Of a stretch of 64,000 bases of DNA, positions 21,222-31,106 are shown piece after piece (the stretch's first letter is position 1; every line of letters starts with the position of its first letter). The notes under the pieces are model-generated. The model was given only the letters and a program-made list of their open reading frames with translations. It did no database searches and was not told where the DNA came from. Origin of the DNA: Rhizobium sp. NXC14 (GTDB lineage: Bacteria > Pseudomonadota > Alphaproteobacteria > Rhizobiales > Rhizobiaceae); assembly GCF_002117485.1 (NCBI RefSeq), contig NZ_CP021030.1:1925001-1989000 (forward strand), written 5' to 3'. The position numbers were made by a program, and so were the translations under genes.

Positions 21222-22045
21222 GCGGTGATATCGAAGACAAGCCGCAGCCGCTGATCGAGCACCTGATGGAGCTGCGCACGCGGCTGATCTGGTCGATCGG
21301 GGCGTTCTTCATCGCCTTCATTGTATGCTTCTTTTTTGCCAAGCATCTCTTCAACTATCTGGTCATCCCCTACAAGACGGCCGTGGAATGGGCGCATCTC
21401 GACGTCGAGAAGGCCCAGCTGATTTATACCGCGCCCCAGGAGTTCTTCTTTACCCAGGTCAAGGTGGCGATGTTCGGAGGCCTGGTGGTCGCTTTCCCCA
21501 TCATTGCCGCCCAGGTCTATAAGTTCGTAGCCCCCGGCCTCTACAAGAACGAGCGCCAGGCCTTCCTGCCGTTCCTGATCGCGTCGCCGGTCCTGTTCCT
21601 GATGGGTGCCGCGCTCGTCTATTTCTTCTTCACGCCGATGGTCATGTGGTTCTTCCTGTCGATGCAGCAGGCGCCGGGTCATGACGAGGTGGCGATCTCG
21701 CTGATGCCGAAGGTCTCGGAATATCTGAGCCTTATCATGACGCTGGTCTTCTCCTTCGGCCTTGTCTTTCAGCTGCCTGTCATCACGACGCTGCTTGCCC
21801 GCGTCGGTCTGCTGACGTCGCAATGGCTCGCCGAAAAGCGTAAGTTTGCCATCGTTCTCGCCTTCGTGGTCGCCGCCGTGCTGACGCCGCCGGATCCGAT
21901 GTCCCAGATCGGCCTTGCGCTGCCGACGATCCTTCTCTACGAGATTTCCATCTACGCGGCACGACTCGTGGAGCGTCAGCGTTCCCGACAGGCACTTGAA
22001 GAGGCTTCTGGTTCCTCCGACGTCGCCAAGACGGACAACGTCTGA
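21218..22045 (+). CDS. tatC: Twin-arginine translocase subunit TatC
   Basis: A 275-residue, six-helix inner-membrane protein that binds the twin-arginine signal. The N-terminal cytoplasmic signature PLIEHLMELRTRLIWS carries the conserved Glu-Leu-Arg, and YTAPQEFFFTQVKVA marks the first periplasmic loop. The last helix region ends in RLVERQRSRQ. The start overlaps tatB, so the three tat genes are coupled. Confidence 0.96.
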   Translation: MSGDIEDKPQPLIEHLMELRTRLIWSIGAFFIAFIVCFFFAKHLFNYLVIPYKTAVEWAHLDVEKAQLIYTAPQEFFFTQVKVAMFGGLVVAFPIIAAQVYKFVAPGLYKNERQAFLPFLIASPVLFLMGAALVYFFFTPMVMWFFLSMQQAPGHDEVAISLMPKVSEYLSLIMTLVFSFGLVFQLPVITTLLARVGLLTSQWLAEKRKFAIVLAFVVAAVLTPPDPMSQIGLALPTILLYEISIYAARLVERQRSRQALEEASGSSDVAKTDNV

Positions 22046-22084
22046 CCGGTTTCCGACATTTTCCCGAGGTCTGCCGTTTCCTGT

Positions 22085-22105
22085 CCGGTCGGTTTCTCCG
22101 ACCGG
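22085..22105 (+). terminator. Hairpin between tatC and serS, possible weak terminator
   Basis: A perfect 8-bp stem (CCGGTCGG / CCGACCGG) with loop TTTCT, followed only by TCACTTCTGTT. The stem is strong but the T-tract is poor, so it may attenuate rather than stop transcription. Confidence 0.4.
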
Positions 22106-22135
22106 TCACTTCTGTTGCAACGAGTTGGAACGACG

Positions 22136-23419
22136 ATGCTCGATATCAAATGGATCCGTGAGAATCCCGAAGCGCTCGATGCCGCCCTTGCCAAGCGCGG
22201 CGCGGAGCCTCTGGCCCAAACTCTGGTCGCCCTCGATGAAAAGCGCCGCTCCGCCGTGCAGAAGGCGCAGGATTTGCTGTCCCGCCGCAACGCCGCCTCG
22301 AAGGAGATCGGCGCAGCCATGGCGCAGAAGAATACCGAGCTTGCCGAGAAGCTGAAGGCCGAGGTTGCAGAAATCAAGGTGACGCTGCCAGCAGCCGAGG
22401 AGGAGGAGCGTCTGCTTTCCGCCGAGCTCAACGACGCTCTCTCGCGCATTCCGAACGTGCCCTTGGACGACGTTCCTGTCGGCAAGGACGAGCACGACAA
22501 TGCCGTCAGCCGCATCGTCGGCGAAAAGCCGCGTTGGAACCACACGCCGAAGGAGCATTTCGAAATCGGCGAGGCGCTCGGCTATATGGATTTCGAGCGC
22601 GCCGCCAAGCTCTCCGGTTCGCGCTTCACGGTCCTGACCGGGCCGCTCGCCAGGCTCGAGCGGGCGCTCGGACAGTTCATGATCGACCTCCACACCAGCG
22701 AGCACGGCTACACCGAGGTCAGTTCGCCGCTGATGGTGCGCGCTGAAGCGCTGTTCGGCACCGGCAACCTGCCGAAGTTCGAAGAGGATCTCTTCAAGAC
22801 GACCGACAGCCGTTATCTCATTCCGACGGCCGAGGTGACCCTGACCAACCTGGTGCGCGAGGAAATCCTCGACCAGGAGAAGCTGCCGCTCCGCTTCACC
22901 GCCTTGACGCCGTCTTTCCGTTCCGAGGCGGGCTCGGCCGGCCGCGACACCCGCGGCATGCTGCGCCAGCACCAGTTCTGGAAGTGCGAGCTCGTCTCGA
23001 TCACCGACGCCGAAAGTTCGATCGCCGAGCACGAGCGGATGACCGCCTGCGCCGAGGAAGTGCTGAAGCGTCTTGGCCTGCATTTCCGCACGATGACGTT
23101 GTGCACCGGCGACATGGGCTTCGGCTCGCGCAAGACCTACGATCTCGAAGTCTGGCTGCCGGGGCAGAACACTTTCCGCGAAATTTCCTCCTGCTCGGTC
23201 TGCGGCGATTTCCAGGCCCGGCGCATGAATGCGCGCTACCGCGGCAAGGACGATAAGAGCAACAAGTTCGTGCACACACTGAACGGTTCCGGCACCGCTG
23301 TCGGCCGCTGCCTCATCGCCATCCTCGAAAATTATCTGAACGAAGATGGTTCCGTCACGATTCCGGACGTTTTGCTGCCCTATATGGGCGGAATGACGAA
23401 GATCGAACGGGCGGCCTGA
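22136..23419 (+). CDS. serS: Seryl-tRNA synthetase
   Basis: A 427-residue class-II synthetase for tRNA-Ser. The N-terminal part is the long antiparallel coiled coil that holds the tRNA long arm (about residues 28-100, [11 protein letters not shown]... to ...[12 protein letters not shown]). Motif 2 is [21 protein letters not shown] and motif 3 is [17 protein letters not shown]. The ATG at 22,136 matches the usual [10 protein letters not shown] start. It is followed by surE after a 4-nt gap. Confidence 0.96.
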   Translation: MLDIKWIRENPEALDAALAKRGAEPLAQTLVALDEKRRSAVQKAQDLLSRRNAASKEIGAAMAQKNTELAEKLKAEVAEIKVTLPAAEEEERLLSAELNDALSRIPNVPLDDVPVGKDEHDNAVSRIVGEKPRWNHTPKEHFEIGEALGYMDFERAAKLSGSRFTVLTGPLARLERALGQFMIDLHTSEHGYTEVSSPLMVRAEALFGTGNLPKFEEDLFKTTDSRYLIPTAEVTLTNLVREEILDQEKLPLRFTALTPSFRSEAGSAGRDTRGMLRQHQFWKCELVSITDAESSIAEHERMTACAEEVLKRLGLHFRTMTLCTGDMGFGSRKTYDLEVWLPGQNTFREISSCSVCGDFQARRMNARYRGKDDKSNKFVHTLNGSGTAVGRCLIAILENYLNEDGSVTIPDVLLPYMGGMTKIERAA

Positions 23420-23423
23420 GGCG

Positions 23424-24197
23424 ATGCGCATCCTGCTCACGAATGACGATGGCATCCATGCCGAAGGCCTTGCCGCGCTGGAGCGGATCGCCCGCACTTT
23501 GTCCGACGACGTCTGGATCGTGGCGCCCGAGACCGACCAGAGCGGCCTGGCCCATTCGCTGAGCCTGTCTGAGCCTTTGCGGCTGCGCAAGATTTCCGAC
23601 AAGCATTTCGCCTTGCGCGGCACGCCGACGGATTGCGTCATCATGGGCATCCGCCAGGTAATGGACATCAAACCTGATCTTGTCCTCTCCGGCGTCAATT
23701 CGGGTTCGAACGTCGCAGACGACGTGACCTATTCCGGCACGATCGCCGGCGCCATCGAAGGCACGATGCAGGGCGTGCGCTCCTTTGCGCTGAGCCAAGC
23801 TTATCTTTACGAGGACGGCGCGCGCATCGTGCCCTGGGAGGTCTGCGAAGCACATGCACCGGCTCTTCTGGAAAAACTGATGGTGCTGGACCTGCCGGAC
23901 GGTACGTTCCTCAATCTCAACTTCCCAAACTGCCGCCCCGACGAGGTCGACGGCGCCGAGGTCACCATGCAGGGCAAGCTCGCCTTCAACCTGCAGGTCG
24001 ACGCCCGCTCCGACGGCCGGGGCTTCCCCTATTACTGGCTGAAGTTCGGCGAACGCGCCGGCGCCTTCATCGAAGGCACCGATATTCACGCCCTGAAGCA
24101 TAACAAGATTTCGGTAACGCCTTTGAAACTGGATCTGACCGATTATTCCGTGACGGACCGCGTGGCGCGGGCCTTGGGATACGGAGCACAAGTTTGA
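23424..24197 (+). CDS. surE: 5'/3'-nucleotidase SurE
   Basis: A 257-residue metal-dependent phosphatase. The N-terminal [13 protein letters not shown] supplies the Asp-Asp metal ligands. [24 protein letters not shown] supplies the conserved Asn and Ser. SurE dephosphorylates nucleoside monophosphates and is linked to stationary-phase survival. The order surE-pcm-nlpD seen here is the same as in enterobacteria, where rpoS follows. Its stop overlaps the pcm start. Confidence 0.95.
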   Translation: MRILLTNDDGIHAEGLAALERIARTLSDDVWIVAPETDQSGLAHSLSLSEPLRLRKISDKHFALRGTPTDCVIMGIRQVMDIKPDLVLSGVNSGSNVADDVTYSGTIAGAIEGTMQGVRSFALSQAYLYEDGARIVPWEVCEAHAPALLEKLMVLDLPDGTFLNLNFPNCRPDEVDGAEVTMQGKLAFNLQVDARSDGRGFPYYWLKFGERAGAFIEGTDIHALKHNKISVTPLKLDLTDYSVTDRVARALGYGAQV

Positions 24198-24847
24198 CGG
24201 CAAGACTGGCGGAGAAGGAGGGCTTTGCGGCGCTCGTCCTCAGACTGCGTGCCGAAGGCATCTCTGATCTCGATCTGCTGACGGCGGTCGAGCAGACGCA
24301 GCGCACGCTGTTCGTGCCGCCGCAATTTTCAGACGACGCCTATTCGAGCCGGACGATACCGATCGAATGCGGCTCTTTCCTTGAAGGCGTCGATTTTGTC
24401 GTCCGCATCCTGCATCACCTGAAGCTCAAACCGGGGCAGCGCGTCCTGGAAGTCGGCACCGGCAGCGGCTTCACCGCCGCTGTCATGGGCCGTCTGGCCG
24501 AGCGTGTTCTGTCGATCGACCGCTATAAGACGCTGACGACGGCTGCACAGCGGCGCATGGAATCGCTCGGTCTGCGCAATGTTGTCATCCGCCACGCCGA
24601 CGGCAGCGCCGGCATGCAGGGAGAGGGCACTTTCGACCGCATTCTGGTTACCGCCGCATTCAATGCCATGCCGCGCTTTTATACCGACCAACTCGTTTCC
24701 GGTGGTTCGATGATTGCGCCGCTGATGATTTCCGAGAATGAGTGTCGCATGGTGCGGCTGACGAAAACCGGCAGCCGTTTCGAACGCGAGGAACTGTTCG
24801 AAGCCCCTTATCTGCCGATTGTTCCGCGTCTTGCATCGCTGCTGTAG
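24194..24847 (+). CDS. pcm: Protein-L-isoaspartate O-methyltransferase
   Basis: A 217-residue classical PIMT. It has [18 protein letters not shown] leading into the substrate loop, SAM motif I as [17 protein letters not shown], and a later [11 protein letters not shown] motif. It methylates isoaspartyl residues to start their repair. The start is a TTG overlapping the surE stop by 4 nt, so the two are translationally coupled. This copy is the closer match to canonical Pcm; the one at 1,612 is a divergent family member. Confidence 0.93.
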   Translation: MTARLAEKEGFAALVLRLRAEGISDLDLLTAVEQTQRTLFVPPQFSDDAYSSRTIPIECGSFLEGVDFVVRILHHLKLKPGQRVLEVGTGSGFTAAVMGRLAERVLSIDRYKTLTTAAQRRMESLGLRNVVIRHADGSAGMQGEGTFDRILVTAAFNAMPRFYTDQLVSGGSMIAPLMISENECRMVRLTKTGSRFEREELFEAPYLPIVPRLASLL

Positions 24848-25031
24848 AGGCAGCGTCCGAAGTCCCGCGCACTTTTCGGGATCACCTTCCAGGCACTGCG
24901 ATTTTTCACCCGTAAGCTATGGTTATCAACTTCTCAAAAATATCGCGCTGATTCCAGCCTCTTAACCGCGTGGTAACACTAACGCGTTTTAATAGACTCA
25001 CAAATGGTTGCGTTCTCAGTGGGTCGAGTCA

Positions 25032-26621
25032 ATGCGTTTCAGTCTTTCGCCGAAGTTCAGTAAGTCGGCCGGTAATCTCCTGATTGTTGGCCTGCTGGCG
25101 AGTACCGCAACAGGCTGCAGTTCCGATGTGACACGGTTCGGCGGCTTGTTTTCCTCCTCGGGGCGGGATCAGATTACCACCAGTTCCATTCCGCCCAGCG
25201 GTCAGCAAGGCGATCCGGTGCCGCGCGCCGATCTCGGCGGTTCCGCCGTTGCCAGTCAGTCCGGTTACGGCGGCGGCAATAATACGCTGAATCAGCCCTA
25301 TCCAGCGCGTCAGAGTTACGAGCCGGTGCGCACGTCGAGCGCGCGCATGGCTTCCTCGCCGGTCTCGATACAGCGTTCCGATCTCGCCGCTCCGACGGCC
25401 GCGGCGCCGTCCCGCCAGCGGGAAAAGGAAGTCGCGCTTGCCCAGCCGTTCCCCGCTTCGGCGCAGCTTGATAAGCAGCGGCTCGTAGCGCCCGCTGCCC
25501 CGAAGCCGACGCCCGATTCTTTGACGACGGGCACGACGCCGAAGGTTTCCGGCTGGTCAGCGACCAACGCGCCTTCCGTCACGCTGCGCCCGGGTGAGAG
25601 CATTGCGACGTTGTCGCGGCGCTTTGGCGTTCCGGAAAAGGAAATCCTGCGCGTCAATAATCTGAAGATGGCTTCTGCCGCTAAGCCTGGCCAGGCAATC
25701 CTGATCCCGACTTTGAATGGCGGCAATGCCGTCAAGGCGGCTTCGCAGGCGGCCGATCTTTCCAAGCCCGGCAATATGCCGGACCCGGCCAAGGCGCCGG
25801 AACAGAAGGTCGCTGTTGTCCCCGGCGCCAATTCCGCCCGGGACAAGACCATGGCGAGCGCCGATCCCACCGGCAAGGTTCCGGTTGGCGCCGGCAAGGA
25901 CCCGAAGACACCGGGCGGCAGCTATGTCGTCAAGCAGGGCGATTCGCTGGCGAAGATCGCAAAGGCGACAGGCACCAACATCGACGATCTCAAGGCCGCC
26001 AACAATCTTTCGGCGAATTCGCTGCGTGTCGGACAGGCCCTGAAGCTTCCGAATGGCAGTGCAGATACTGTCAAGACCGCATCGATCCCGGCTGAGAAGG
26101 TCGAGTCGAAGCCGGCTGATCCGGCGCCCGCCCAACAAACCGCCTCCGTTCAGCCCGCGCCTTACAAGGCGCCGGTCGCCACCCAGTCCGTTGACGATGT
26201 CGAGAAGAAGTCCGACGTTAGCTCCGACGCACCGGAATCGACCGGCATCGGCAAATATCGCTGGCCGGTCCGCGGTCAGGTGATTGCCGCCTACGGCGCC
26301 AACGTCAACGGCAACCGCAATGACGGCATCGATATCTCGGTACCGCAGGGCACGCCGATCAAAGCCGCGGAAAACGGCGTCGTTATTTATGCCGGTAACG
26401 GCCTGAAAGAGCTCGGCAATACAGTACTCGTCCGTCATGACGACGGCACCGTCACCGTCTACGGCAACGCCGACACGCTGAGCGTCACCCGTGGTCAGAA
26501 GATTCAACGCGGGCAGACCGTCGCCGTCTCCGGCATGAGCGGCGATGTCAAGCAGCCGCAGGTCCATTTCGAGGTCCGCAAGGACGCCTCGCCGGTCAAT
26601 CCGATGACTTTCCTGGAATAG
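25032..26621 (+). CDS. nlpD: NlpD-like lipoprotein with two LysM domains and a degenerate M23 domain
   Basis: A 529-residue envelope protein. The signal peptide ends in a lipobox-like TATGC, so it is probably a lipoprotein. Two LysM peptidoglycan-binding domains follow (about 181-227 and 296-340; YVVKQGDSLAKIAKATG). A C-terminal M23/LytM domain (about 409-528) completes it. The LytM metal ligands are lost: the HxxxD position reads NDGID and the HxH position reads QVH. E. coli NlpD shows the same degeneracy; it activates amidases and does not cut peptidoglycan itself. The ATG at 25,032 gives a proper signal peptide. Confidence 0.88.
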   Translation: MRFSLSPKFSKSAGNLLIVGLLASTATGCSSDVTRFGGLFSSSGRDQITTSSIPPSGQQGDPVPRADLGGSAVASQSGYGGGNNTLNQPYPARQSYEPVRTSSARMASSPVSIQRSDLAAPTAAAPSRQREKEVALAQPFPASAQLDKQRLVAPAAPKPTPDSLTTGTTPKVSGWSATNAPSVTLRPGESIATLSRRFGVPEKEILRVNNLKMASAAKPGQAILIPTLNGGNAVKAASQAADLSKPGNMPDPAKAPEQKVAVVPGANSARDKTMASADPTGKVPVGAGKDPKTPGGSYVVKQGDSLAKIAKATGTNIDDLKAANNLSANSLRVGQALKLPNGSADTVKTASIPAEKVESKPADPAPAQQTASVQPAPYKAPVATQSVDDVEKKSDVSSDAPESTGIGKYRWPVRGQVIAAYGANVNGNRNDGIDISVPQGTPIKAAENGVVIYAGNGLKELGNTVLVRHDDGTVTVYGNADTLSVTRGQKIQRGQTVAVSGMSGDVKQPQVHFEVRKDASPVNPMTFLE

Positions 26622-26640
26622 GTATAGCGTACCAGGGAGC

Positions 26641-26677
26641 ACAAAAGCCCGGCCGCCAGCCGGGCTTTTGTCATTTT
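26641..26677. terminator. Bidirectional terminator between nlpD and the DUF815 gene
   Basis: The stem AAAAGCCCGGC / GCCGGGCTTTT has a 5-nt loop, with T tracts on the plus side and A tracts on the minus side. It can serve both convergent genes. Confidence 0.9.
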
Positions 26678-26710
26678 TAGATCTCGTCAATTCCGTTTCG
26701 GGAGAGGCGC

Positions 26711-27586
26711 CTACGCCCGGCCGATATGAACGCGCATACGTCCGGCCAGATCCTGGATATATTGCCAGGCCACGCGGCCGGAGCGCGCACCGCGTGTCGT
26801 TGCCCATTCCAGCGCCTCGGCATGCATCTTGTCACGGTCGAGACCGAGCTTGAAGTGATCGGCATAGCCGTCAATCATGCCGAGATAGTCTTCCTGGCTG
26901 CATTTGTGAAAGCCGAGCCAAAGACCGAAGCGGTCGGACAGCGAAACCTTTTCCTCGACGGCCTCCGATGGATTGATCGCCGTCGACTGTTCGTTTTCCA
27001 TCATGTGACGCGGCAGAAGATGGCGCCGATTTGACGTTGCGTAAAAGAGCACATTGTCGGGCCGCCCTTCGACCCCGCCATCGAGTGCCGCCTTCAGTGA
27101 CTTGTAGGCGGTGTCGTCGTGATCGAAGGAGAGGTCATCGCAGAAGACGATCACACGGTACGGCGTGTCCTTCAGCAGGTCGAGCAGGTTGGGCAGGCTC
27201 GCAATATCCTCGCGATGAACCTCGACCAGCTTCAGCGGCACGCCGCTCTCGCGCCTGACATCCTCATGCACGGCCTTGACAAGCGAGGATTTGCCCATGC
27301 CGCGCGCGCCCCAGAGAAGCACGTTGTTGGCCGCATAACCCTCGGCGAACCGCACCGTATTCTCATGCAGGATGTCGCGCACGTGGTCGACACCGCGGAT
27401 GAGTTTCAGCGCCACCCGGTTCGGCTTCTTCACCGGCTGCAGATACTGACGCGACGGTGCCCAGACGAAACAGTCGGCCGCATTCCAATCGTTGACGGCA
27501 GGTGCTGGTCCGGCCAGCCGCTGCACGGCGTCAGCGAGCCTTTTCAGTTCGGCAAGCAGGGCGGTGTTGATTTCCTCGGTCATCAT
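26711..27586 (-). CDS. DUF815 AAA-type ATP-binding protein
   Basis: A 291-residue cytoplasmic ATPase of the DUF815 family. Walker A is LLWGARGMGKSSLVKA and Walker B is RVIVFCDDLSF. The preceding block NRVALKLIRGVDHV is typical of the family, and an arginine-finger-like TSNRRHLLP follows. No accepted function exists for this widespread proteobacterial family. The ATG at 27,586 has AGGAGG about 6 nt upstream. It is divergent from yajC and convergent with nlpD. Confidence 0.85.
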   Translation of the reverse strand: MMTEEINTALLAELKRLADAVQRLAGPAPAVNDWNAADCFVWAPSRQYLQPVKKPNRVALKLIRGVDHVRDILHENTVRFAEGYAANNVLLWGARGMGKSSLVKAVHEDVRRESGVPLKLVEVHREDIASLPNLLDLLKDTPYRVIVFCDDLSFDHDDTAYKSLKAALDGGVEGRPDNVLFYATSNRRHLLPRHMMENEQSTAINPSEAVEEKVSLSDRFGLWLGFHKCSQEDYLGMIDGYADHFKLGLDRDKMHAEALEWATTRGARSGRVAWQYIQDLAGRMRVHIGRA

Positions 27587-27788
27587 GGGCCTCCTGATTT
27601 CTCGCTGCGGCAAGCCGCTTTGATCTTTCGATGCCGCCTACCATGGCGTTTTGCCAGCGGAAAGGTTATGAGGCAGCGGAATTGGTACTGTTCCCGGCTG
27701 TTTCTGTTGCATTCATCCAAGCTGCAACTATAGTCCGGCAACCTGAAAAGCAGGCGGAGTTCCGCCATAGAAGCCTGAGGAGTTTAGC

Positions 27789-28136
27789 ATGTTCATCACC
27801 CCGGCATTCGCCCAGACTGCGACCGATACCGCAACAGGATTCGGCGGTTCCGGTTTCGAAATGATCATCCTGTTCGTGCCGCTGATGGTCGTTTGGTATT
27901 TTCTGCTGATCCGGCCGCAGCGCGCGCAGGCCAAGAAGCGTGAGGAAACTCTGAAGGCGATCCGCCGTGGCGACCAGATCGTGACCGGCGGTGGTCTCGT
28001 CGGCAAGGTGACGAAGGTCGTCGACGATAAGGAAGTCGAGGTCGAGATTGCCGAAGGTGTTCGCGTGCGCATCGTCCGCAGCGGCATTTCTGACGTTCGC
28101 GTCAAGGGTGAGCCTGTCAAGGCCGACGCGGCGTAA
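27789..28136 (+). CDS. yajC: Preprotein translocase subunit YajC
   Basis: A 115-residue, single-pass protein of the SecDF-YajC accessory complex. Its one membrane helix (EMIILFVPLMVVWYFLLIRPQRAQ) runs into the family signature RPQRAQAKKREETLKAIRRG, then VVTGGGLVGKV-type sequence. A Shine-Dalgarno (CTGAGGAG) precedes the ATG. It lies 45 nt before secDF. Confidence 0.95.
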   Translation: MFITPAFAQTATDTATGFGGSGFEMIILFVPLMVVWYFLLIRPQRAQAKKREETLKAIRRGDQIVTGGGLVGKVTKVVDDKEVEVEIAEGVRVRIVRSGISDVRVKGEPVKADAA

Positions 28137-28181
28137 CAAGCGATAACGGCGGAACCGCCGGATCGGAAGATCGTCGAGAGA

Positions 28182-30713
28182 ATGTTGCATTTTTCCCGCT
28201 TGAAAACACTTCTGATTTGGCTGGTTGCATTTGCGGCCGTCGTCGTTGCTGCGCCCAATCTCCTGAGCGAGGCGCAGCGCTCTTCTCTGCCGGGATGGTG
28301 GCAAAACGACCACGTGACACTCGGTCTTGACCTGCAGGGCGGTTCGCACATCGTTCTGAAGGTCGAGCGTTCCGATATCGTCAAAGATCGGTTGGAAGAG
28401 ACGGTCGCGAATGTGCGCAAGGCGCTGAGAGTTGCCGGCATCCGCTATACCGGGCTCACCGGCAACGGCCAGACTGTCACTGTCCGGATTACCGATCCGG
28501 CAGAGACGAAAAAGGCGGTCGATCTTCTGAAGCCTCTGACATCAGGTGACGAACATGGCCTTGCGCTGCGGCAGGGCGAGGAAGGGCAGCTCTCACTGCA
28601 GATATCCGATGCCGGCATCACCGCCGACATTGCCTCGGCCCGCAGCCGATCGCTCGATATCGTCGGCCGCCGCATCGCTGGCTTCGGCTATAAAGACTTT
28701 CAGGTTCGCCCCGATGGTGACGACCGTATCGTCGTGCAGGTGCTGGGATCCGTCGATGCGGAGCGGCTGAAGAACATTCTGAACCAGCCGGCAAAGCTTT
28801 CCTTTCATCTGCTCGACGAAAGCATGTCGGGACAGGAGGCGCTGAACGGCCGCTGGCCGGCCAGCTCGCAGGTGCTCTATTCGCTCGACGATCCACCTGT
28901 TCCCTATCTCGTCGACCGCACGGCATTCGTCACCGGCAGCAACATGGTCGATATCGAGCCTGTCGTCGATCCGCAGACGCAGGATACCTCGATTGACTAT
29001 CGACTCGATGCGGAGGGCACGCAGCGGCTGGCGCAGGCGACAGCGCAAAATAACGGCAAGCACCTTGCCATCGTCTTTGACGATCAGGTGATGGCAGCGC
29101 CGGTCATCGATGCGGCGATCACTGGCGGCGAGGGCCGGATTTCAGCGAATTTCTCCGAGAATGGCGTTCGCGACCTTGCGGTGATGCTGCGCGCCGGCGC
29201 CATGCCGGCGACGTTGACCAGCGTCGAGGAGCGCAGCGTCAGCCCAAGCTTCGGCGCCGATTCCATCTTCTCCGGCCTAGTTGCCGGTCTTGTCGCCGTC
29301 GTACTGGTCGCAGCGCTGATGATCGCGCTCTACCGTATTCTCGGTGCCATCGCCGTCGTCTCGCTCTTCTTCAATCTGATCTTCATCGTCGCGGCACTCA
29401 GCCTTGCCGGCGCCACGCTGACTTTGCCTGGTATTGCCGGCATCGTGCTTATCGTCGGCATGGCGGTCGATTCCAACGTGCTGATCTATGAGCGCATCCG
29501 CGAAGAGGAAAGAACCAGCTCCTCCTTTGCACAGGCCGTCGGCCGCGGCTTCTCGCGCGCCTTCGCAACGATCGTCGACGCGAATGTCACGATCTTTATC
29601 GCCGCAATCATCCTTCTGTTTCTCGGCAGCGAGTCCATTCGCGGTTTCGCGGTGACGCTCGCGGTCGGCATTCTGACGACAGTCATCACGGCTTTCACGG
29701 TGACACGCTCGATCGTTGCCGCCTGGCTGAAAGCGCGCCATCCCAGGCATCTGCCGAAGAGCGTTCTCGCGCAGCTTTTCGAGCACGCCAATGTGCGTTT
29801 CATGGGGATCCGCCGTTACGTCTTCACGGCCTCGGCAGTGATCTCGCTGATCGCCATGGCGGCCTTTGCCACCGTTGGCCTGCAGCTCGGCATCGATTTC
29901 ACGGGCGGCTCTCTCATCGAGGTGACGGCCAAACAGGGCAATGCCGACATCGCTGATCTTAAATCACGCCTTGACGATCTCAATATTGGCGAGGTCAGCG
30001 TCGAGCGTACGGGTGGGCCGTCGAATGCGCGCATCCGCATCGCCTCCCAAGGGGGCGGCGAGAACGCCGAGCAATCAGCGGCGACGCTGGTGCGCGGCGA
30101 ACTCGAGGCAGACTATGATTTCCGCCGCGTCGAGGTCGTCGGCCCCGCCATTTCGGGCGAACTGACGACGATGGCGACGCTCGGTGTCGCAGCCGCACTC
30201 GCGGCGATCCTGATCTACATCTGGATCCGCTTCGAATGGCAGTTCGCCGTCGGCGCCATTATTGCCACGCTGCACGACGTCATCATTATGCTCGGTCTCT
30301 TCGTGCTGACCGGCATCGAGTTCAACCTGACGAGCATCGCCGCCGTGCTGACCATCGTCGGTTACTCCCTGAACGACACGGTCGTCGTCTATGACCGGAT
30401 GCGCGAGAATCTCGTACGATACAGGAAGATGCCGCTGCCGATCCTGATCGATGCCTCGATCAACCAGACATTGTCGCGCACTGTCCTGACGGCGGCGACG
30501 ACACTGCTTGCGCTGCTCGCGCTCTATCTGTTCGGCGGCGACGTCATTCGTTCCTTTTCCTTTGCGATGCTCTTCGGAGTCGCGCTCGGCACTTTCTCTT
30601 CGATCTATATCGCGGCTCCCGTGTTGATCGTCTTCCGGCTGCGGCCGGAGGTTCCCGACGGCGAAGAGAGCAACAAGACGGATGCTGGTGTAAAATCCGG
30701 CACGGTGGTTTGA
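28182..30713 (+). CDS. secDF: Fused protein translocase SecD-SecF
   Basis: An 843-residue fusion of SecD and SecF that uses the proton gradient to help pull exported proteins across the inner membrane. The SecD half begins with one helix, then DLQGGSHIVLKVE (periplasmic P1 start) and five more helices with GMAVDSNVLIYERIREE. The SecF half begins near 29,800 (GIDFTGGSLIEV) and ends with NDTVVVYDRMRENL. Separate secD and secF are the E. coli state; fusion is common in rhizobia. Four nt separate it from the next gene. Confidence 0.96.
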   Translation: MLHFSRLKTLLIWLVAFAAVVVAAPNLLSEAQRSSLPGWWQNDHVTLGLDLQGGSHIVLKVERSDIVKDRLEETVANVRKALRVAGIRYTGLTGNGQTVTVRITDPAETKKAVDLLKPLTSGDEHGLALRQGEEGQLSLQISDAGITADIASARSRSLDIVGRRIAGFGYKDFQVRPDGDDRIVVQVLGSVDAERLKNILNQPAKLSFHLLDESMSGQEALNGRWPASSQVLYSLDDPPVPYLVDRTAFVTGSNMVDIEPVVDPQTQDTSIDYRLDAEGTQRLAQATAQNNGKHLAIVFDDQVMAAPVIDAAITGGEGRISANFSENGVRDLAVMLRAGAMPATLTSVEERSVSPSFGADSIFSGLVAGLVAVVLVAALMIALYRILGAIAVVSLFFNLIFIVAALSLAGATLTLPGIAGIVLIVGMAVDSNVLIYERIREEERTSSSFAQAVGRGFSRAFATIVDANVTIFIAAIILLFLGSESIRGFAVTLAVGILTTVITAFTVTRSIVAAWLKARHPRHLPKSVLAQLFEHANVRFMGIRRYVFTASAVISLIAMAAFATVGLQLGIDFTGGSLIEVTAKQGNADIADLKSRLDDLNIGEVSVERTGGPSNARIRIASQGGGENAEQSAATLVRGELEADYDFRRVEVVGPAISGELTTMATLGVAAALAAILIYIWIRFEWQFAVGAIIATLHDVIIMLGLFVLTGIEFNLTSIAAVLTIVGYSLNDTVVVYDRMRENLVRYRKMPLPILIDASINQTLSRTVLTAATTLLALLALYLFGGDVIRSFSFAMLFGVALGTFSSIYIAAPVLIVFRLRPEVPDGEESNKTDAGVKSGTVV

Positions 30714-30717
30714 AAAC

Positions 30718-31104
30718 ATGGCAAAAGGCATAGAAATCCGCGCGGCGCATTTTCCTGGCCGGGCTCCGATCGACACCTACGGCAATGGCGGTTTCCGTTT
30801 TGCCGATATGTCGCATCGCGGCTCGATCCTTTGCCTGCCCTCCGGCATTTACGGCTGGGACATGGACGTATCGAAGCCGCTGACGCCTGAAAACTTCCGC
30901 CGTGTGCTTGATGAGGCCGCCGATATCGAGGTTCTGCTCGTCGGCACTGGAGCCGAGCTTCACCGTCTGCCCGACGAATTGAAACAGGTGCTGAAGGCGC
31001 GCGGCATTTCTTCCGATCCGATGAGCACGGGTGCCGCGGTCCGCACCTTCAACATCATGCTGTCGGAGCAGCGCGCCGTCGCAGCGGCATTGATTGCGGT
31101 CTGA
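30718..31104 (+). CDS. Mth938/NDUFAF3-like domain protein
   Basis: A 128-residue single-domain protein of the Mth938 (DUF498) family, with IDTYGNGGFRFADMSHRGSILCLP at the start and LLVGTGAELHRLP in the middle. The eukaryotic member NDUFAF3 is a mitochondrial complex I assembly factor. It is tightly packed between secDF (4 nt) and the squalene/phytoene synthase-like gene (2 nt), implying one operon. The biochemical role in bacteria is not established. Confidence 0.85.
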   Translation: MAKGIEIRAAHFPGRAPIDTYGNGGFRFADMSHRGSILCLPSGIYGWDMDVSKPLTPENFRRVLDEAADIEVLLVGTGAELHRLPDELKQVLKARGISSDPMSTGAAVRTFNIMLSEQRAVAAALIAV

Positions 31105-31106
31105 CG

